Below are positions 7,406-16,152 of a stretch of 64,000 nt of DNA, one piece after another (positions within the stretch are counted from its first letter, which is position 1; each line of letters opens with the position of its first letter). This stretch comes from Xenophilus sp. Marseille-Q4582. Its GTDB lineage: Bacteria > Pseudomonadota > Gammaproteobacteria > Burkholderiales > Burkholderiaceae_C. The stretch lies in the NCBI RefSeq assembly GCF_916700565.1, contig NZ_CAKAKO010000001.1:186001-250000 (forward strand), written 5' to 3'. The position numbers were made by a program, and so were the translations under genes. The notes under the pieces are model-generated. The model was given only the letters and a program-made list of their open reading frames with translations, did no database searches and had not been told where the DNA came from.

Positions 7406-8441
7406 GAGGGCCCCCGATGCCCAGGCGGTCGCCGACACCGACGAAGGCCTGGTCACGCGCTACCTGGAACAGGCGCGCGTGCAGCGCCGGCTGGCACCGC
7501 GCACGCTCGACCTGTACGCCGAGCACCTGGCCCTGCTGCGCGAACGCGCGCGCGAGGCGCAACTGCCGCTGCAGCGCGTGCAGACCGCCCATGTGCGGCG
7601 CTGGATGGCGCAGCTGCACGCGGCGGGCCGGCAGCCGCGCGGCATCGCGCTGGTGCTCTCGTGCTGGCGCAGCTTCTACCGCTGGCTGGGGCAGGAAAGG
7701 CTGATCGCCGCCAACCCGGTGCAGGACGTGAAGGCGCCCAAGGCCGGCCGCCCGCTGCCCAAGGCGCTCGCCGTGGACGACGCGATGCGCCTGGCCGACT
7801 TCCAAAAGCCGGATGCCGACCCGTGGACCGAGGCGCGCGACAGCGCCATCGTCGAGCTGCTGTACGGCTGCGGCCTGCGCGTGAGCGAACTCACGGGGCT
7901 GGACCGCCGGCCCTCGAAGGCCGCGCGCGGCTGGGTGGACCTGGACAGCGCCGAAGCCAGCGTGCTCGGCAAGGGCGACAAGCGCCGCGCCGTGCCGCTG
8001 GGCCGCCAGGCGCTGGCCGCGCTGCAGGCTTGGCTGGCGCTGCGCGACCAGGCGCCGGCCTGCGCCGACGAAGACAGCGCGGCCGCGCTTTTCGTCGGCG
8101 CGCGCGGCGCGCGCCTCACGCCGCAGGCGGTGTGGAAGCTGCTGCGCACGCGCGGCATCCAGGCCGGTCTGGCGGCGCCCGTGCATCCGCACATGCTGCG
8201 CCATTCCTTCGCCAGCCACGTGCTGCAGTCCAGCAGCGACTTGCGCGCGGTGCAGGAACTGCTGGGCCACGCCAACATCGCCACCACCCAGGTCTACACG
8301 CGGCTGGACTTCCAGCACCTGGCCAAGGCCTACGACGCCGCGCACCCGCGCGCGCATCTCCGCTCCCCCGAGCGCCCGCAGGCCGACGCCCCGCCGAGTG
8401 CCGGCAGGCCGCCGGCGAGCGCCGACAAGAAGTCCTCATGA
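7392..8441 (+). CDS. xerC: tyrosine recombinase XerC
   Basis: The 349-residue protein has an N-terminal SAM-like DNA-binding domain (TRYLEQARVQRRLAPRTLDLY onward) and a C-terminal catalytic domain. The active-site set is visible: Arg in YGCGLRVSELTG, Lys in GKGDKRRAVPL, His and Arg in HPHMLRHSFASH, His in ELLGHANIATT and the nucleophile Tyr in QVYTRLDFQHL. XerC with XerD resolves chromosome dimers at dif. The start is taken at ATG 7392 (MAGSERAPDAQAV); ATG 7383, three codons upstream in frame, is possible. The gene overlaps the ElyC-like gene and ends in ATGA with the next start. The position downstream of dapF and DUF484 supports XerC over XerD. Confidence 0.92.
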   Translation: MAGSERAPDAQAVADTDEGLVTRYLEQARVQRRLAPRTLDLYAEHLALLRERAREAQLPLQRVQTAHVRRWMAQLHAAGRQPRGIALVLSCWRSFYRWLGQERLIAANPVQDVKAPKAGRPLPKALAVDDAMRLADFQKPDADPWTEARDSAIVELLYGCGLRVSELTGLDRRPSKAARGWVDLDSAEASVLGKGDKRRAVPLGRQALAALQAWLALRDQAPACADEDSAAALFVGARGARLTPQAVWKLLRTRGIQAGLAAPVHPHMLRHSFASHVLQSSSDLRAVQELLGHANIATTQVYTRLDFQHLAKAYDAAHPRAHLRSPERPQADAPPSAGRPPASADKKSS

Positions 8442-9649
8442 AAGTCCTGCGCCTCAAGCCCGGCAAGGAGCGTTCGCTCCTGCGCCGCCATCCCTGGGTC
8501 TTCGACGCGGCCATCGCCAAGGGCGGCGGCGACGCCGGCGAGACGGTGCGCGTGGAATCGCACGAGGGCCAGTTCCTGGCCTGGGCCGCCTTCAGCCCGG
8601 CTTCCAGGATCCGCGCGCGGGCCTGGAGCTTCGACGTGGCACAGCGCATCGACGCCGCCTTCCTCGCGGCGCGCGTGCAGACGGCGGTGGCCGCGCGCGC
8701 CCGGTTCGACATCCGCAGCGACGGCGTGCGCCTGGTGCACGGCGAGGCCGACGGCCTGCCGGGCCTGGTCGTGGACCGCTACGGCGACACGCTTGTCGCG
8801 CAGTTCTCGTCGGCCGGCGTGGAGCGCTGGAAGGCCGTGCTGGCCGATGCGCTGCTCGCGGCCACGGGCTGCACGCGGCTGTACGAGCGCTCCGACACGA
8901 GCAGCCGCACGCGCGAGGGCCTGCCGCCGGCCACGGGCTGGCTGCGCGGCGAGGGCGCGACCGGGCTGCGGATCCAGGAGCACGGCTGGCACTTGACGCT
9001 GGACGTGGCCACGGGCCACAAAACCGGCTACTACCTGGACCAGCGCGACAGCCGCGGCCGCATGGCCGCGCTGGCGGCGCACCGGCGCTTTGCGCGCGTG
9101 CTCAACTGCTATTGCTACACGGGCGGCTTCACCGTCGCGGCGGCCAGCGGGCTGGCGTCCGTGGGCGCGCTCGCGGGCGCGCAGCTGGTGTCGGTCGATT
9201 CCTCGAAACCGGCGCTGGAGCGCGCGCAGGCGCATCTGGTGGACAACGGCTTCGGGCCCGGGCAGGGCGTGCGGGCGGAATTCCTCGACGCCGACGTGAA
9301 TGCCACCTTGCGCCGCTTCATCGAGGAAGGCCGGCAGTTCGACGCCATCGTGCTCGACCCGCCCAAGTTCGCACCGACGGCCGCCCATGCCGAACGCGCG
9401 GCGCGCGCCTACAAGGACATCAACCGCCTGGCCTTCAAGCTGCTGCCGCCGGGCGGCGTGCTGCTCACCTTCTCGTGCTCGGGCGGCATTTCGGCCGACC
9501 TGTTCCACAAGATCGTGGCCGGGGCCGGCCTCGACGCGGGCGTGGACGGCTACATCACCGAGCGCCTGGGCGCCGCCGCCGACCACCCGATGACCCTCGA
9601 ATTTCCCGAGGGCGAGTACCTGAAGGGCCTGGTGGTGGTGCGCAAGTAG
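8438..9649 (+). CDS. RlmI-like 23S rRNA cytosine-C5 methyltransferase
   Basis: The 403-residue protein has an N-terminal PUA domain (MKVLRLKPGKERSLLRRHPWVF, about 1-80), a central region ending GHKTGYYLDQRDSR, and a Rossmann methyltransferase domain with the SAM-binding CYCYTGGFTVAAA segment near 223-236 and the DPPKFAPT motif near 306. The RlmI family (class I SAM-dependent rRNA methyltransferase) makes m5C1962 in E. coli 23S rRNA; that exact target is inferred. A conserved Cys in FSCSGGIS fits the m5C mechanism. The ATG overlaps the xerC stop (ATGA), so translation is coupled. Confidence 0.88.
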   Translation: MKVLRLKPGKERSLLRRHPWVFDAAIAKGGGDAGETVRVESHEGQFLAWAAFSPASRIRARAWSFDVAQRIDAAFLAARVQTAVAARARFDIRSDGVRLVHGEADGLPGLVVDRYGDTLVAQFSSAGVERWKAVLADALLAATGCTRLYERSDTSSRTREGLPPATGWLRGEGATGLRIQEHGWHLTLDVATGHKTGYYLDQRDSRGRMAALAAHRRFARVLNCYCYTGGFTVAAASGLASVGALAGAQLVSVDSSKPALERAQAHLVDNGFGPGQGVRAEFLDADVNATLRRFIEEGRQFDAIVLDPPKFAPTAAHAERAARAYKDINRLAFKLLPPGGVLLTFSCSGGISADLFHKIVAGAGLDAGVDGYITERLGAAADHPMTLEFPEGEYLKGLVVVRK

Positions 9650-9759
9650 CGGCCGGCGGCGCGGATCGGGGCTCGCCACAAGCCGCGCGGGCCGCAGGTT
9701 CTTTGCCGGCAGCCTACACTTTCGCCCCTTTCCCTTCGACCCCCACCTGCGGAGCGCCC

Positions 9760-10821
9760 ATGGCCCTGATTCCCGCCACCATCCTCACCGGCTTCCTCGG
9801 CTCCGGCAAGACCACCCTGCTCAAGCGCGTGCTGACCGAGGCCCACGGCCAGAAGATCGCCGTGGTCGAGAACGAGTTCGGTGAAGAGAACATCGATTCC
9901 GACATCCTGGTCACCGAGTCCAAGGAGCAGATCGTGCAGATGAGCAACGGCTGCATCTGCTGCACGATCCGCGAGGACCTGCGCGAGACGCTGCAGCTGC
10001 TGGCGGCTAAGAAGCGCAAGGGCCTGCTGGACTTCGACCGCGTGGTGATCGAGACCACCGGCCTGGCCGACCCCGGCCCGGTGGCGCAGACCTTCTTCAT
10101 GGACGACGAGATCGCCGAGAGCTACCTGCTGGATTCCATCATCACGCTGGTGGATGCCAAGCACGCGCCGCAGCAGCTCAACGACCGCCAGGAGGCGCGC
10201 CGCCAGGTGGGTTTCGCCGACCGGCTGTTCATCAGCAAGACCGACCTGGTGGGCGAGGAAGAGACCGAGGCGCTGATCCATCGCTTGAAGCACATGAACC
10301 CGCGCGCGCCCATCGAGCGCGCGCATTTCGGCGAGGTGCCGCTCGAGGGCTTCTTCGACCTGCGCGGCTTCAACCTGAACGCCAAGCTGGACATCGACCC
10401 GGACTTCCTCAAGGAAGACGAGCACGGCCACGAACACCATGACCACGACCATGAGCATGGCGAGCACTGCGACCATCCCTCGCACCAGCACGGGCATGGC
10501 CACGGGCACCATCACCATCACGACGACGACGTCAAGAGCTTCGTCTACAAGGCCGACCGGCCCTTCGACCCGGCGCGGCTGGAGGACTTCCTGGGCGCGA
10601 TCGTGAACATCTACGGCCCGCGCATGCTGCGCTACAAGGGCGTGCTGCACATGCAGGGCACCGAGCGCAAGGTCATCTTCCAGGGCGTTCACCAGCTCAT
10701 GGGCAGCGACCTGGGCCCGCAGTGGGCCGAGGGCGAGGCCCGCACCAGCCGCATGGTCTTCATCGGCATCGACCTGCCGCGCGACATCCTGGTCCAGGGC
10801 CTGGAGCAGTGCCTGGTCTGA
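9760..10821 (+). CDS. CobW/COG0523 GTPase, putative zinc metallochaperone
   Basis: The 353-residue G3E GTPase has Walker A GFLGSGKTT at 10-18, the metal-site motif GCICC at about 64-68, the Walker B-like ETTGLADP and the NKxD equivalent SKTD. A histidine/aspartate linker (HEHHDHDHEHGEHCDHPSH and following HGHGHGHHHHH, about 224-258) precedes the CobW C-terminal domain. This combination marks the zinc-handling COG0523 group that loads or guards zinc enzymes under limitation. It lies before a DksA that lacks the usual zinc ligands, a pairing seen in zinc-starvation regulons. I see no clear Zur box upstream. The TGA stop is part of the target duplication of the repeat that follows. Confidence 0.88.
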   Translation: MALIPATILTGFLGSGKTTLLKRVLTEAHGQKIAVVENEFGEENIDSDILVTESKEQIVQMSNGCICCTIREDLRETLQLLAAKKRKGLLDFDRVVIETTGLADPGPVAQTFFMDDEIAESYLLDSIITLVDAKHAPQQLNDRQEARRQVGFADRLFISKTDLVGEEETEALIHRLKHMNPRAPIERAHFGEVPLEGFFDLRGFNLNAKLDIDPDFLKEDEHGHEHHDHDHEHGEHCDHPSHQHGHGHGHHHHHDDDVKSFVYKADRPFDPARLEDFLGAIVNIYGPRMLRYKGVLHMQGTERKVIFQGVHQLMGSDLGPQWAEGEARTSRMVFIGIDLPRDILVQGLEQCLV

Positions 10822-11086
10822 GAGCCTGTTCAGTGTCTACAAGGGGCCGCGCAGCCGCCTTGCCGGGTGGCCTGCAAGGCGCAGCGCGCCGCTCGTAGTG
10901 ATCTACGCGCAAGCGCTGCAACGCCGCAGGACGCCCGGCAAGGCGGCTGCCCGAAGGGTTGGGGCGAAATCGGGCCCGCTCAGCGCCGCGTCGCTTGCAT
11001 GGGCACCCGCCCATGCGGCGCGCCGCAACGCCGATCGCCTCCCGATTGCGCCCCAACGCGACCCCTTGTAGACACTGAACAGGCTC
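10822..11086 (+). repeat. MITE-like repeat, copy B (complete)
   Basis: This 265-bp element has near-perfect terminal inverted repeats: 10822-10851 and 11057-11086 are reverse complements over 30 bases with one mismatch, starting GAGCCTGTTCAGTGTC. It is flanked by TGA on both sides (10819-10821 and 11087-11089), a 3-bp target duplication of TNA type as made by some IS5-family transposases. The left TGA is the cobW stop codon. The interior (10857-11026) is shared with copy A and is highly folded: GCCTTGCCGGG (10857-10867) pairs with CCCGGCAAGGC (10934-10944), and GCATGGGC/GCCCATGC forms a hairpin at 10997-11016. There is no transposase gene, so it would depend on one elsewhere. Confidence 0.88.
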
Positions 11087-11444
11087 TGAGGGCTGAACGA
11101 TCCGCCGGGCGCGTTCGGCCACGCCGGATCCCCTCACACCTGCCGAGGCGCCGGGCCGGTTCTTGAAGGACGTCGCCGCCTCGCGAGGCCGGCGCAAAGC
11201 CCTTGTCTTTCGCGGGTGACGCCGGCGCCCGCAACCTCTATACAATCCGCGCGCCCGTGCCGGCCCCCCGGCTCGAACCGCGTCCTCTTGCAGGGCGCGC
11301 CACAGCTGCCGGGGCCGGTTCCACACGGGGTGCCGCGGCCCTGCGCAAGAGGGGGTATAACCCCCGACTCGCCACGGATCCGTGTTCGACAGCATCGTTG
11401 GCGGTGGCCCAGCCATCGCCGGCCTGTGGGAGGAGACTGCATCC
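11087..11444 (+). promoter_or_regulatory. dksA upstream region with promoter candidate and two inverted repeats
   Basis: No gene is seen in these 358 bases. TACAAT at 11241-11246, within CTCTATACAATCC, is the best -10 candidate; no good -35 is seen at 17 bases. A long transcribed leader would follow. It contains an inverted repeat, CCTCTTGCAGGGC (11284-11296) against GCCCTGCGCAAGAGG (11338-11352), and next to it the perfect palindrome GGGGGTATAACCCCC (11351-11365). A Shine-Dalgarno-like AGGAGA at 11431-11436 precedes the GTG start. Confidence 0.5.
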
Positions 11445-12203
11445 GTGAAAGCGCGAACAAGTCCGACCAAGGAGTCTGTGACCGTGAAGAAGACCGCCGC
11501 CCCCGCCAAGCCAGCCGCCGCACCTGCCGCGGCCGCGCGCAAGTCCGCCGCCCCGCAGGCGTCGCCGGCTCCGGCCGTGGCCGCGGCTCCCGCCGCCGAT
11601 GCCTTGCCGCCGCGCGCGCGCGCCTCGGCGCGCCTGACGCAGCTGACCGTTCCCTCCATGCCTCAGGCGGTGGCCTCCACCGCCCCGAAGGCCAGTTTTA
11701 CCCAGACCATGTCCACTGCCCTCGTTTCCCCCGCGCCCGTGGCGATCAAGAAGGATCCCAAGCTCGCCAACAACTGGAAGACCAAGACGGCGGAAGAGCT
11801 GACCGACGCCGAGGTCATCGCGATGCCCGACAGCGAGTACATGAACGACAAGCAGATGGCCTTCTTCCGGCTGAAGCTGCTGGCGCTCAAGCGCGGCATC
11901 CTGGAGAACGCGGGCGAGACGACCGAGCACCTGCGCGAGGACACGGTGGTCGTGCCCGACCCGGCCGACCGCGCCACCATCGAGGAAGAGCATGCGCTGG
12001 AGCTGCGCACGCGCGACCGCGAGCGCAAGCTGCTCAAGAAGATCGAGCAGTCCATCGCCCGCATCGACGCGGGCGACTACGGCTACTGCGACGAGACCGG
12101 CGAGCCCATCGGCGTCGGCCGCCTGCTGGCGCGGCCCACGGCCACGCTGTCGCTCGAGGCGCAGCAGCGCCGCGAACTCAAGCAGAAGATGTTCGGCGAT
12201 TGA
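11445..12203 (+). CDS. dksA: DksA-type RNA polymerase-binding regulator, single-cysteine
   Basis: This DksA/TraR protein has an Ala/Pro/Lys-rich disordered N-terminal extension of about 100 residues, a coiled-coil region (FFRLKLLALKRGILENAGETT) and the C-terminal zinc-finger fold. The finger reads C-D-E-T, 17 residues, S-L-E-A: only the first of four cysteines remains (YGYCDETGEPIGVGRL), as in zinc-independent DksA forms. It binds the RNA polymerase secondary channel and works with ppGpp. The conserved coiled-coil tip acidic residues are partly seen (DPADRATIEEE). The start is uncertain; GTG 11445 has AGGAGA 8 bases upstream and gives 252 residues. It follows the COG0523 metallochaperone gene across the repeat. 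Confidence 0.9.
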   Translation: MKARTSPTKESVTVKKTAAPAKPAAAPAAAARKSAAPQASPAPAVAAAPAADALPPRARASARLTQLTVPSMPQAVASTAPKASFTQTMSTALVSPAPVAIKKDPKLANNWKTKTAEELTDAEVIAMPDSEYMNDKQMAFFRLKLLALKRGILENAGETTEHLREDTVVVPDPADRATIEEEHALELRTRDRERKLLKKIEQSIARIDAGDYGYCDETGEPIGVGRLLARPTATLSLEAQQRRELKQKMFGD

Positions 12204-12310
12204 GCTTCGCGCGCGCCAATCCCTGCAGCCTGCGATGAAAGCACGCCTGTGTTCCCGGCCCGAAGAGGCGCCGCCTGCGAAGGCCGGCGCCCGCGGCCGC
12301 TGCCACTGAC

Positions 12311-13849
12311 ATGAGCAAGGAAGAGGGCGGCGGCCGCCTGCTGTCGAAGGTGGCGCGATTCGTGCGCAATCCGCTCAAGGATTGGTCCGAACTCGACGCG
12401 GCCGACCGGGCCGGCCAGCCGTCGCCGGTCGACAGCAACGGCTACAGCCGCGAGGCGCTCAAGGAACTGATCGAGCGCCGCCAGCGCAACGAGTTCGTGC
12501 GCCGGCGCGAGTTCGACATGCTGCGCAAGCTGCGCCAGCGCGAGGCGGCGGGCGTGCGCGACGGCTCGGGCTCGCCGTCCTCCTTCCACCTCAACACGGC
12601 CGGCAAGACCGATGGCCGCGCGCTCACGCTCAAGAAGATCGACGAGATCGAGGAGCAGATGTCGCAGCAGTGGTGGAAGGGCCGCCCTTCCCAGGCCGGC
12701 ACGGTCGAGGGCGCGGCGGCGGCCGATCCGCTTGCGGCGCAGCATGCCCGTGCGTATGCGGACACGGCGCCCGGCGAGCCGCCGCCCGACGTGCTGCCGG
12801 CGGCGCCTTCGGCCGCCCTGCCGGCTTCGCGCCTGCAGGCCGCAACGGTGGTCGAGGAAGCCGCCCTGCGTTTTGCCGAAGGCGACGACGGCCAGGCCGA
12901 GGCGCTGCTGCTGGCCGCCGTGGCGCCCGACGGCGCCCAGGCGGAAGACGACGACACCTGGCGTGCGCTGCTCGATTTCTACCGCGCCAGCGGCGACGCC
13001 GAGAAGTTCGCCGCGGCCAGCATGCGCTACGCGCAGCGCTTTCGCAAACCCGGCCCGGAATGGGTGTCGCTGCGGGCGCTGGCGCGGCGCCATGACCCTC
13101 CCGCGTCCCAGGCCGCGATCGACTGGTACTGCCCGCCGCAACTGGGCCGCGACGGCCTGATCGAGTTGACGCAGGCGCTCTCGCGTGCCGGGGCCGTCTG
13201 GCGCCTGGACTGGCGCGCGCTGCGCGGCATCGACGCCGACGCCGTCGCGCCGCTGGGCACGCTGTTCAGCCACTGGGCCGATTCGCCGACGCAGGTGCGC
13301 TTTTGCGGCGCCGAGCGGCTGATCGCCGTGCTGGCCGAGGCCACGCCGCTGACCGTGCGCGAGACCGACCCGGCTTGGTGGCAGGTCTACCTGTCGGTGC
13401 TGCGCCTGATGCACCTGCCCGACGATTTCGAGCTCGTGGCGCTCAACTACTGCATCACCTACGAAGCCTTGCCGCCGTCCTGGCAGGAGCCGGTGGGCAG
13501 CTACGGGACCGTCGACGGCCCGGCAGGCGGCCGCGCGGGCGGGCTGCAACTGGCCAGCGACGCGGCAGGCGACGCCCCGGACGTGCAGTTGTCGGGCGAG
13601 ATCCAGGGCGCGAGCCCCTCCGTGTGGCAGCGGCTGGCGGCTGACCTGGCCGAAGCGCGCGCGCCGGCCGTCTCCTGCGCGGCACTGGTGCGGCTGGACC
13701 TGGCCGCCACCGCCGGTCTGCTGACCTGGCTGGAAGCGCGCGGCGCGCAGGAGCCGCGGGTCGAGTTCACCGACGTGCACCGGCTGCTGCTGGCCTTGTT
13801 CGGCCTGGTGGGCATCACCGAGCACGCGAGCGTGCTGCCGCGGCGCTGA
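12311..13849 (+). CDS. STAS-domain-like conserved protein
   Basis: This 512-residue soluble protein has no catalytic motif I recognise. Residues 1-130 are charged and helical ([21 protein letters not shown], then an [19 protein letters not shown] stretch), followed by an Ala/Pro linker near 130-180 and a repetitive helical middle. The last 90 residues ([22 protein letters not shown] to the end) look like a STAS fold as in anti-sigma-factor antagonists, including [15 protein letters not shown] where the regulatory serine would be; that position is not an obvious Ser. It lies between dksA and hslV, an arrangement typical of Burkholderiales. Function unknown. Confidence 0.7.
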   Translation: MSKEEGGGRLLSKVARFVRNPLKDWSELDAADRAGQPSPVDSNGYSREALKELIERRQRNEFVRRREFDMLRKLRQREAAGVRDGSGSPSSFHLNTAGKTDGRALTLKKIDEIEEQMSQQWWKGRPSQAGTVEGAAAADPLAAQHARAYADTAPGEPPPDVLPAAPSAALPASRLQAATVVEEAALRFAEGDDGQAEALLLAAVAPDGAQAEDDDTWRALLDFYRASGDAEKFAAASMRYAQRFRKPGPEWVSLRALARRHDPPASQAAIDWYCPPQLGRDGLIELTQALSRAGAVWRLDWRALRGIDADAVAPLGTLFSHWADSPTQVRFCGAERLIAVLAEATPLTVRETDPAWWQVYLSVLRLMHLPDDFELVALNYCITYEALPPSWQEPVGSYGTVDGPAGGRAGGLQLASDAAGDAPDVQLSGEIQGASPSVWQRLAADLAEARAPAVSCAALVRLDLAATAGLLTWLEARGAQEPRVEFTDVHRLLLALFGLVGITEHASVLPRR

Positions 13850-13867
13850 TCGCCACGCGGCGGCCTG

Positions 13868-13913
13868 CCGGACCGCCCGGCGCGGGCCTCGTCCCCAAGG
13901 CCGGGCGGTCCGG
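13868..13913 (+). terminator. strong GC hairpin after the STAS-like gene
   Basis: CCGGACCGCCCGGC (13868-13881) and GCCGGGCGGTCCGG (13900-13913) are perfect 14-base reverse complements with an 18-base loop, 19 bases after the stop. There is no T-tract, so it may be a weak or Rho-assisted terminator or a 3'-end stabiliser. Confidence 0.6.
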
Positions 13914-13980
13914 TGCGGAGCGCACGGCATGCGGCGAGGCCTCCCCGCTGCGATTCACGGGGCCTGTGCGGCCACCGGCC

Positions 13981-14009
13981 CTTGCAGCGCCCGCCGGCCG
14001 CCCCCATGT
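13981..14009 (+). promoter_or_regulatory. sigma-32-like heat-shock promoter of hslVU
   Basis: CTTGCAG (13981-13987), 14 bases, then CCCCATGT (14002-14009) fits the sigma-32 pattern CTTGAAA-N13-15-CCCCATnT, with a full match at -10. hslVU is a classic heat-shock operon. The -10 ends only 7 bases before the hslV ATG, so the predicted transcript would be leaderless. Confidence 0.55.
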
Positions 14010-14016
14010 GCCTGCG

Positions 14017-14565
14017 ATGGAACAATTTCACGGCACCACCATCGTCAGCGTGCGCCGCAAGACCCCCCAGGGCGACCAGGTCGCCATCGGCGGGGACGGC
14101 CAGGTCACGCTGGGCAACATCGTCATCAAGGGCACGGCGCGCAAGGTGCGGCGGCTCTACCACGGCCAGGTGCTGGCCGGCTTTGCCGGCGCGACGGCGG
14201 ATGCCTTCACGCTGTTCGAGCGCTTCGAGGCCAAGCTGGAAAAGCACCAGGGCCAGCTGGCGCGCGCGGCCATCGAGCTGACCAAGGACTGGCGCACCGA
14301 CCGCGTGCTGCGCAAGCTCGAGGCGATGCTGCTGGTGGCCGACAAGGACGTGTCCCTCATCATCACGGGCAATGGCGACGTGCTGGAGCCCGAGGGCGGC
14401 GTGGCCGCCATCGGCTCGGGTGGCGCCTATGCGCAGTCGGCGGCCAAGGCGCTGATCGAGAACACCGAGCTGCCGGCCGAGGAAGTGGCCAGGAAGGCAC
14501 TGCAGATTGCGGGCGAACTCTGCATCTACACCAATTTGAATCACACGGTCGAAGTTCTGCCCTGA
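14017..14565 (+). CDS. hslV: ATP-dependent protease peptidase subunit HslV
   Basis: The 182-residue protein begins [14 protein letters not shown]. The catalytic nucleophile is the Thr after Gly6, exposed by removal of a six-residue prosequence, as in other betaproteobacterial HslV. The N-terminal nucleophile hydrolase core is complete, including [25 protein letters not shown] and the C-terminal [15 protein letters not shown]. Twelve subunits form the proteolytic core of the HslUV (ClpYQ) machine, which degrades misfolded and regulatory proteins. It is followed by hslU 89 bp downstream. No Shine-Dalgarno sequence is visible before the ATG, and a heat-shock-type promoter ends just upstream. Confidence 0.96.
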   Translation: MEQFHGTTIVSVRRKTPQGDQVAIGGDGQVTLGNIVIKGTARKVRRLYHGQVLAGFAGATADAFTLFERFEAKLEKHQGQLARAAIELTKDWRTDRVLRKLEAMLLVADKDVSLIITGNGDVLEPEGGVAAIGSGGAYAQSAAKALIENTELPAEEVARKALQIAGELCIYTNLNHTVEVLP

Positions 14566-14577
14566 CTGGAGGGTGGT

Positions 14578-14650
14578 GCGTTGAGCGTTTGGCGTTCAGC
14601 GCGAAGACCTCCGGCATCCCCGCCCAACGCGCAACGCAAAACGCTCAACG
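14578..14650 (+). repeat. inverted repeat between hslV and hslU
   Basis: GCGTTGAGCGTTTGGCGTT (14578-14596) and AACGCAAAACGCTCAACG (14633-14650) are near-perfect reverse complements (one mismatch) separated by 36 bases. They fill almost the whole hslV-hslU gap, and the right arm ends 4 bases before the hslU ATG. In the mRNA the stem would hide the hslU ribosome-binding region, suggesting control of the V:U ratio or temperature-sensitive translation (inference). Confidence 0.75.
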
Positions 14651-14654
14651 TCCC

Positions 14655-15980
14655 ATGTCCATGACGCCCCAGGAAATCGTTTCCGAACTCGACAACCACA
14701 TCGTCGGCCAGCCCGGCGCCAAGCGTGCCGTGGCCATCGCGCTGCGCAACCGCTGGCGCCGCCAGCAGGTCGACGCCAAGCTGCGCGCCGAGATCACGCC
14801 CAAGAACATCCTCATGATCGGCCCCACGGGCGTGGGCAAGACCGAGATCGCGCGCCGCCTGGCCCGCCTGGCCGACGCGCCCTTCATCAAGGTAGAGGCC
14901 ACCAAGTTCACCGAGGTGGGCTACGTGGGCAAGGACGTGGATTCCATCATCCGCGACCTGGCCGAGGTGGCCGTCAAGCAGACGCGTGAAGCCGAGGCCG
15001 CCAAGGTGCGCATGCGGGCCGAGGACGCGGCCGAGGACCGCATCCTCGACGTGCTGCTGCCCACCGCACGCGACGCCGAGGGCCGGCCCACGAGCGACAG
15101 CGGCAACGCCACGCGCCAGGCCTTCCGCAAGAAGCTGCGCGAGGGCCAGCTCGACGACAAGGAGATCGAGATCGACGTCGCCGAGCAGCGCGCGCCGCTG
15201 GAGATCATGGGCCCGGCGGGCATGGAGGAAATGACCGAGCAGCTCAAGGGCATGTTCAGCCAGTTCGGCGGGGCCAAGCGCAAGACGCGCAAGCTGCGCA
15301 TCGCCGAGGCCCTGCGGCTGCTGATCGACGAGGAGGCGGGCAAGCTGCTCAACGAGGACGAGGTGCGCGCCCAGGCCATCGCCAACGCCGAGCAGAACGG
15401 CATCGTCTTCATCGACGAGATCGACAAGGTCGCGGCGCGCCAGGAAGCGCAGGGCGCCGACGTGTCGCGCCAGGGCGTGCAGCGCGACCTGCTGCCGCTG
15501 GTGGAGGGCACGGCCGTCAGCACCAAGTACGGCGTGGTGCGCACCGACCACATCCTCTTCATCGCCTCGGGCGCCTTCCACCTGAGCAAGCCCAGCGACC
15601 TGATCCCCGAACTGCAGGGGCGCTTTCCGATCCGCGTGGAACTGGCCTCGCTGTCGGTGGCCGATTTCGAAGCCATCCTCACGGCCACCCGCGCCTCGCT
15701 GGTCAAGCAGTACCAGGCGCTGCTGGCCACCGAGGGCGTCACGCTGGATTTCACGCCCGAGGGCATCACGCGGCTGGCGCAGATCGCGCATGACGTGAAC
15801 GAGCGCACCGAGAACATCGGCGCCCGCCGCCTGTCCACCGTGCTCGAGCGCCTGCTGGACGAGGTCAGCTTCGACGCCGTGCGCCTGCAGGGCCAGACCG
15901 TGCGCATCGACGCGGCCTATGTCGACGGGCGCCTCGCGGCACTAAGTCACGACGAGGACCTTTCACGCTTCATCCTGTGA
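14655..15980 (+). CDS. hslU: HslU ATPase/unfoldase subunit
   Basis: The 441-residue AAA+ protein has Walker [16 protein letters not shown] (about 56-70), Walker [13 protein letters not shown] (about 249-260), the I-domain between them, sensor regions, and the C-terminal docking tail ending EDLSRFIL, which inserts into HslV. The N-terminus [19 protein letters not shown] is the family start; ATG 14661 is two codons downstream. It unfolds substrates and feeds them to HslV in the cytosol. It is co-transcribed with hslV across an inverted repeat. Confidence 0.97.
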   Translation: MSMTPQEIVSELDNHIVGQPGAKRAVAIALRNRWRRQQVDAKLRAEITPKNILMIGPTGVGKTEIARRLARLADAPFIKVEATKFTEVGYVGKDVDSIIRDLAEVAVKQTREAEAAKVRMRAEDAAEDRILDVLLPTARDAEGRPTSDSGNATRQAFRKKLREGQLDDKEIEIDVAEQRAPLEIMGPAGMEEMTEQLKGMFSQFGGAKRKTRKLRIAEALRLLIDEEAGKLLNEDEVRAQAIANAEQNGIVFIDEIDKVAARQEAQGADVSRQGVQRDLLPLVEGTAVSTKYGVVRTDHILFIASGAFHLSKPSDLIPELQGRFPIRVELASLSVADFEAILTATRASLVKQYQALLATEGVTLDFTPEGITRLAQIAHDVNERTENIGARRLSTVLERLLDEVSFDAVRLQGQTVRIDAAYVDGRLAALSHDEDLSRFIL

Positions 15981-16152
15981 GGCCGGGCAGTTGGCCGGCA
16001 GGGCTCAGGAAACACTTTCATTCAACAGGTTAAGTGTTTGTTCCTAAAAGGATTTTTAAGCCGTTTCTTGTCGCGGAAGCGTCGCTAAGTCCTTGATTCC
16101 ATTACAAAAAATACCGTGAGCGCCCGCTTGCGGCCCCGGCATTTGCTGCTAC

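Noticed and set aside
12235-12309. 24-codon ORF between dksA and the STAS-like gene
   Set aside because: No ribosome-binding site, no similarity or repeat of a neighbour, and a random ORF of this size is expected.
16020-16150. AT-rich patch before mraZ as foreign DNA or an origin
   Set aside because: It is short, lies in the expected dcw promoter region and has no DnaA-box cluster or mobile gene.
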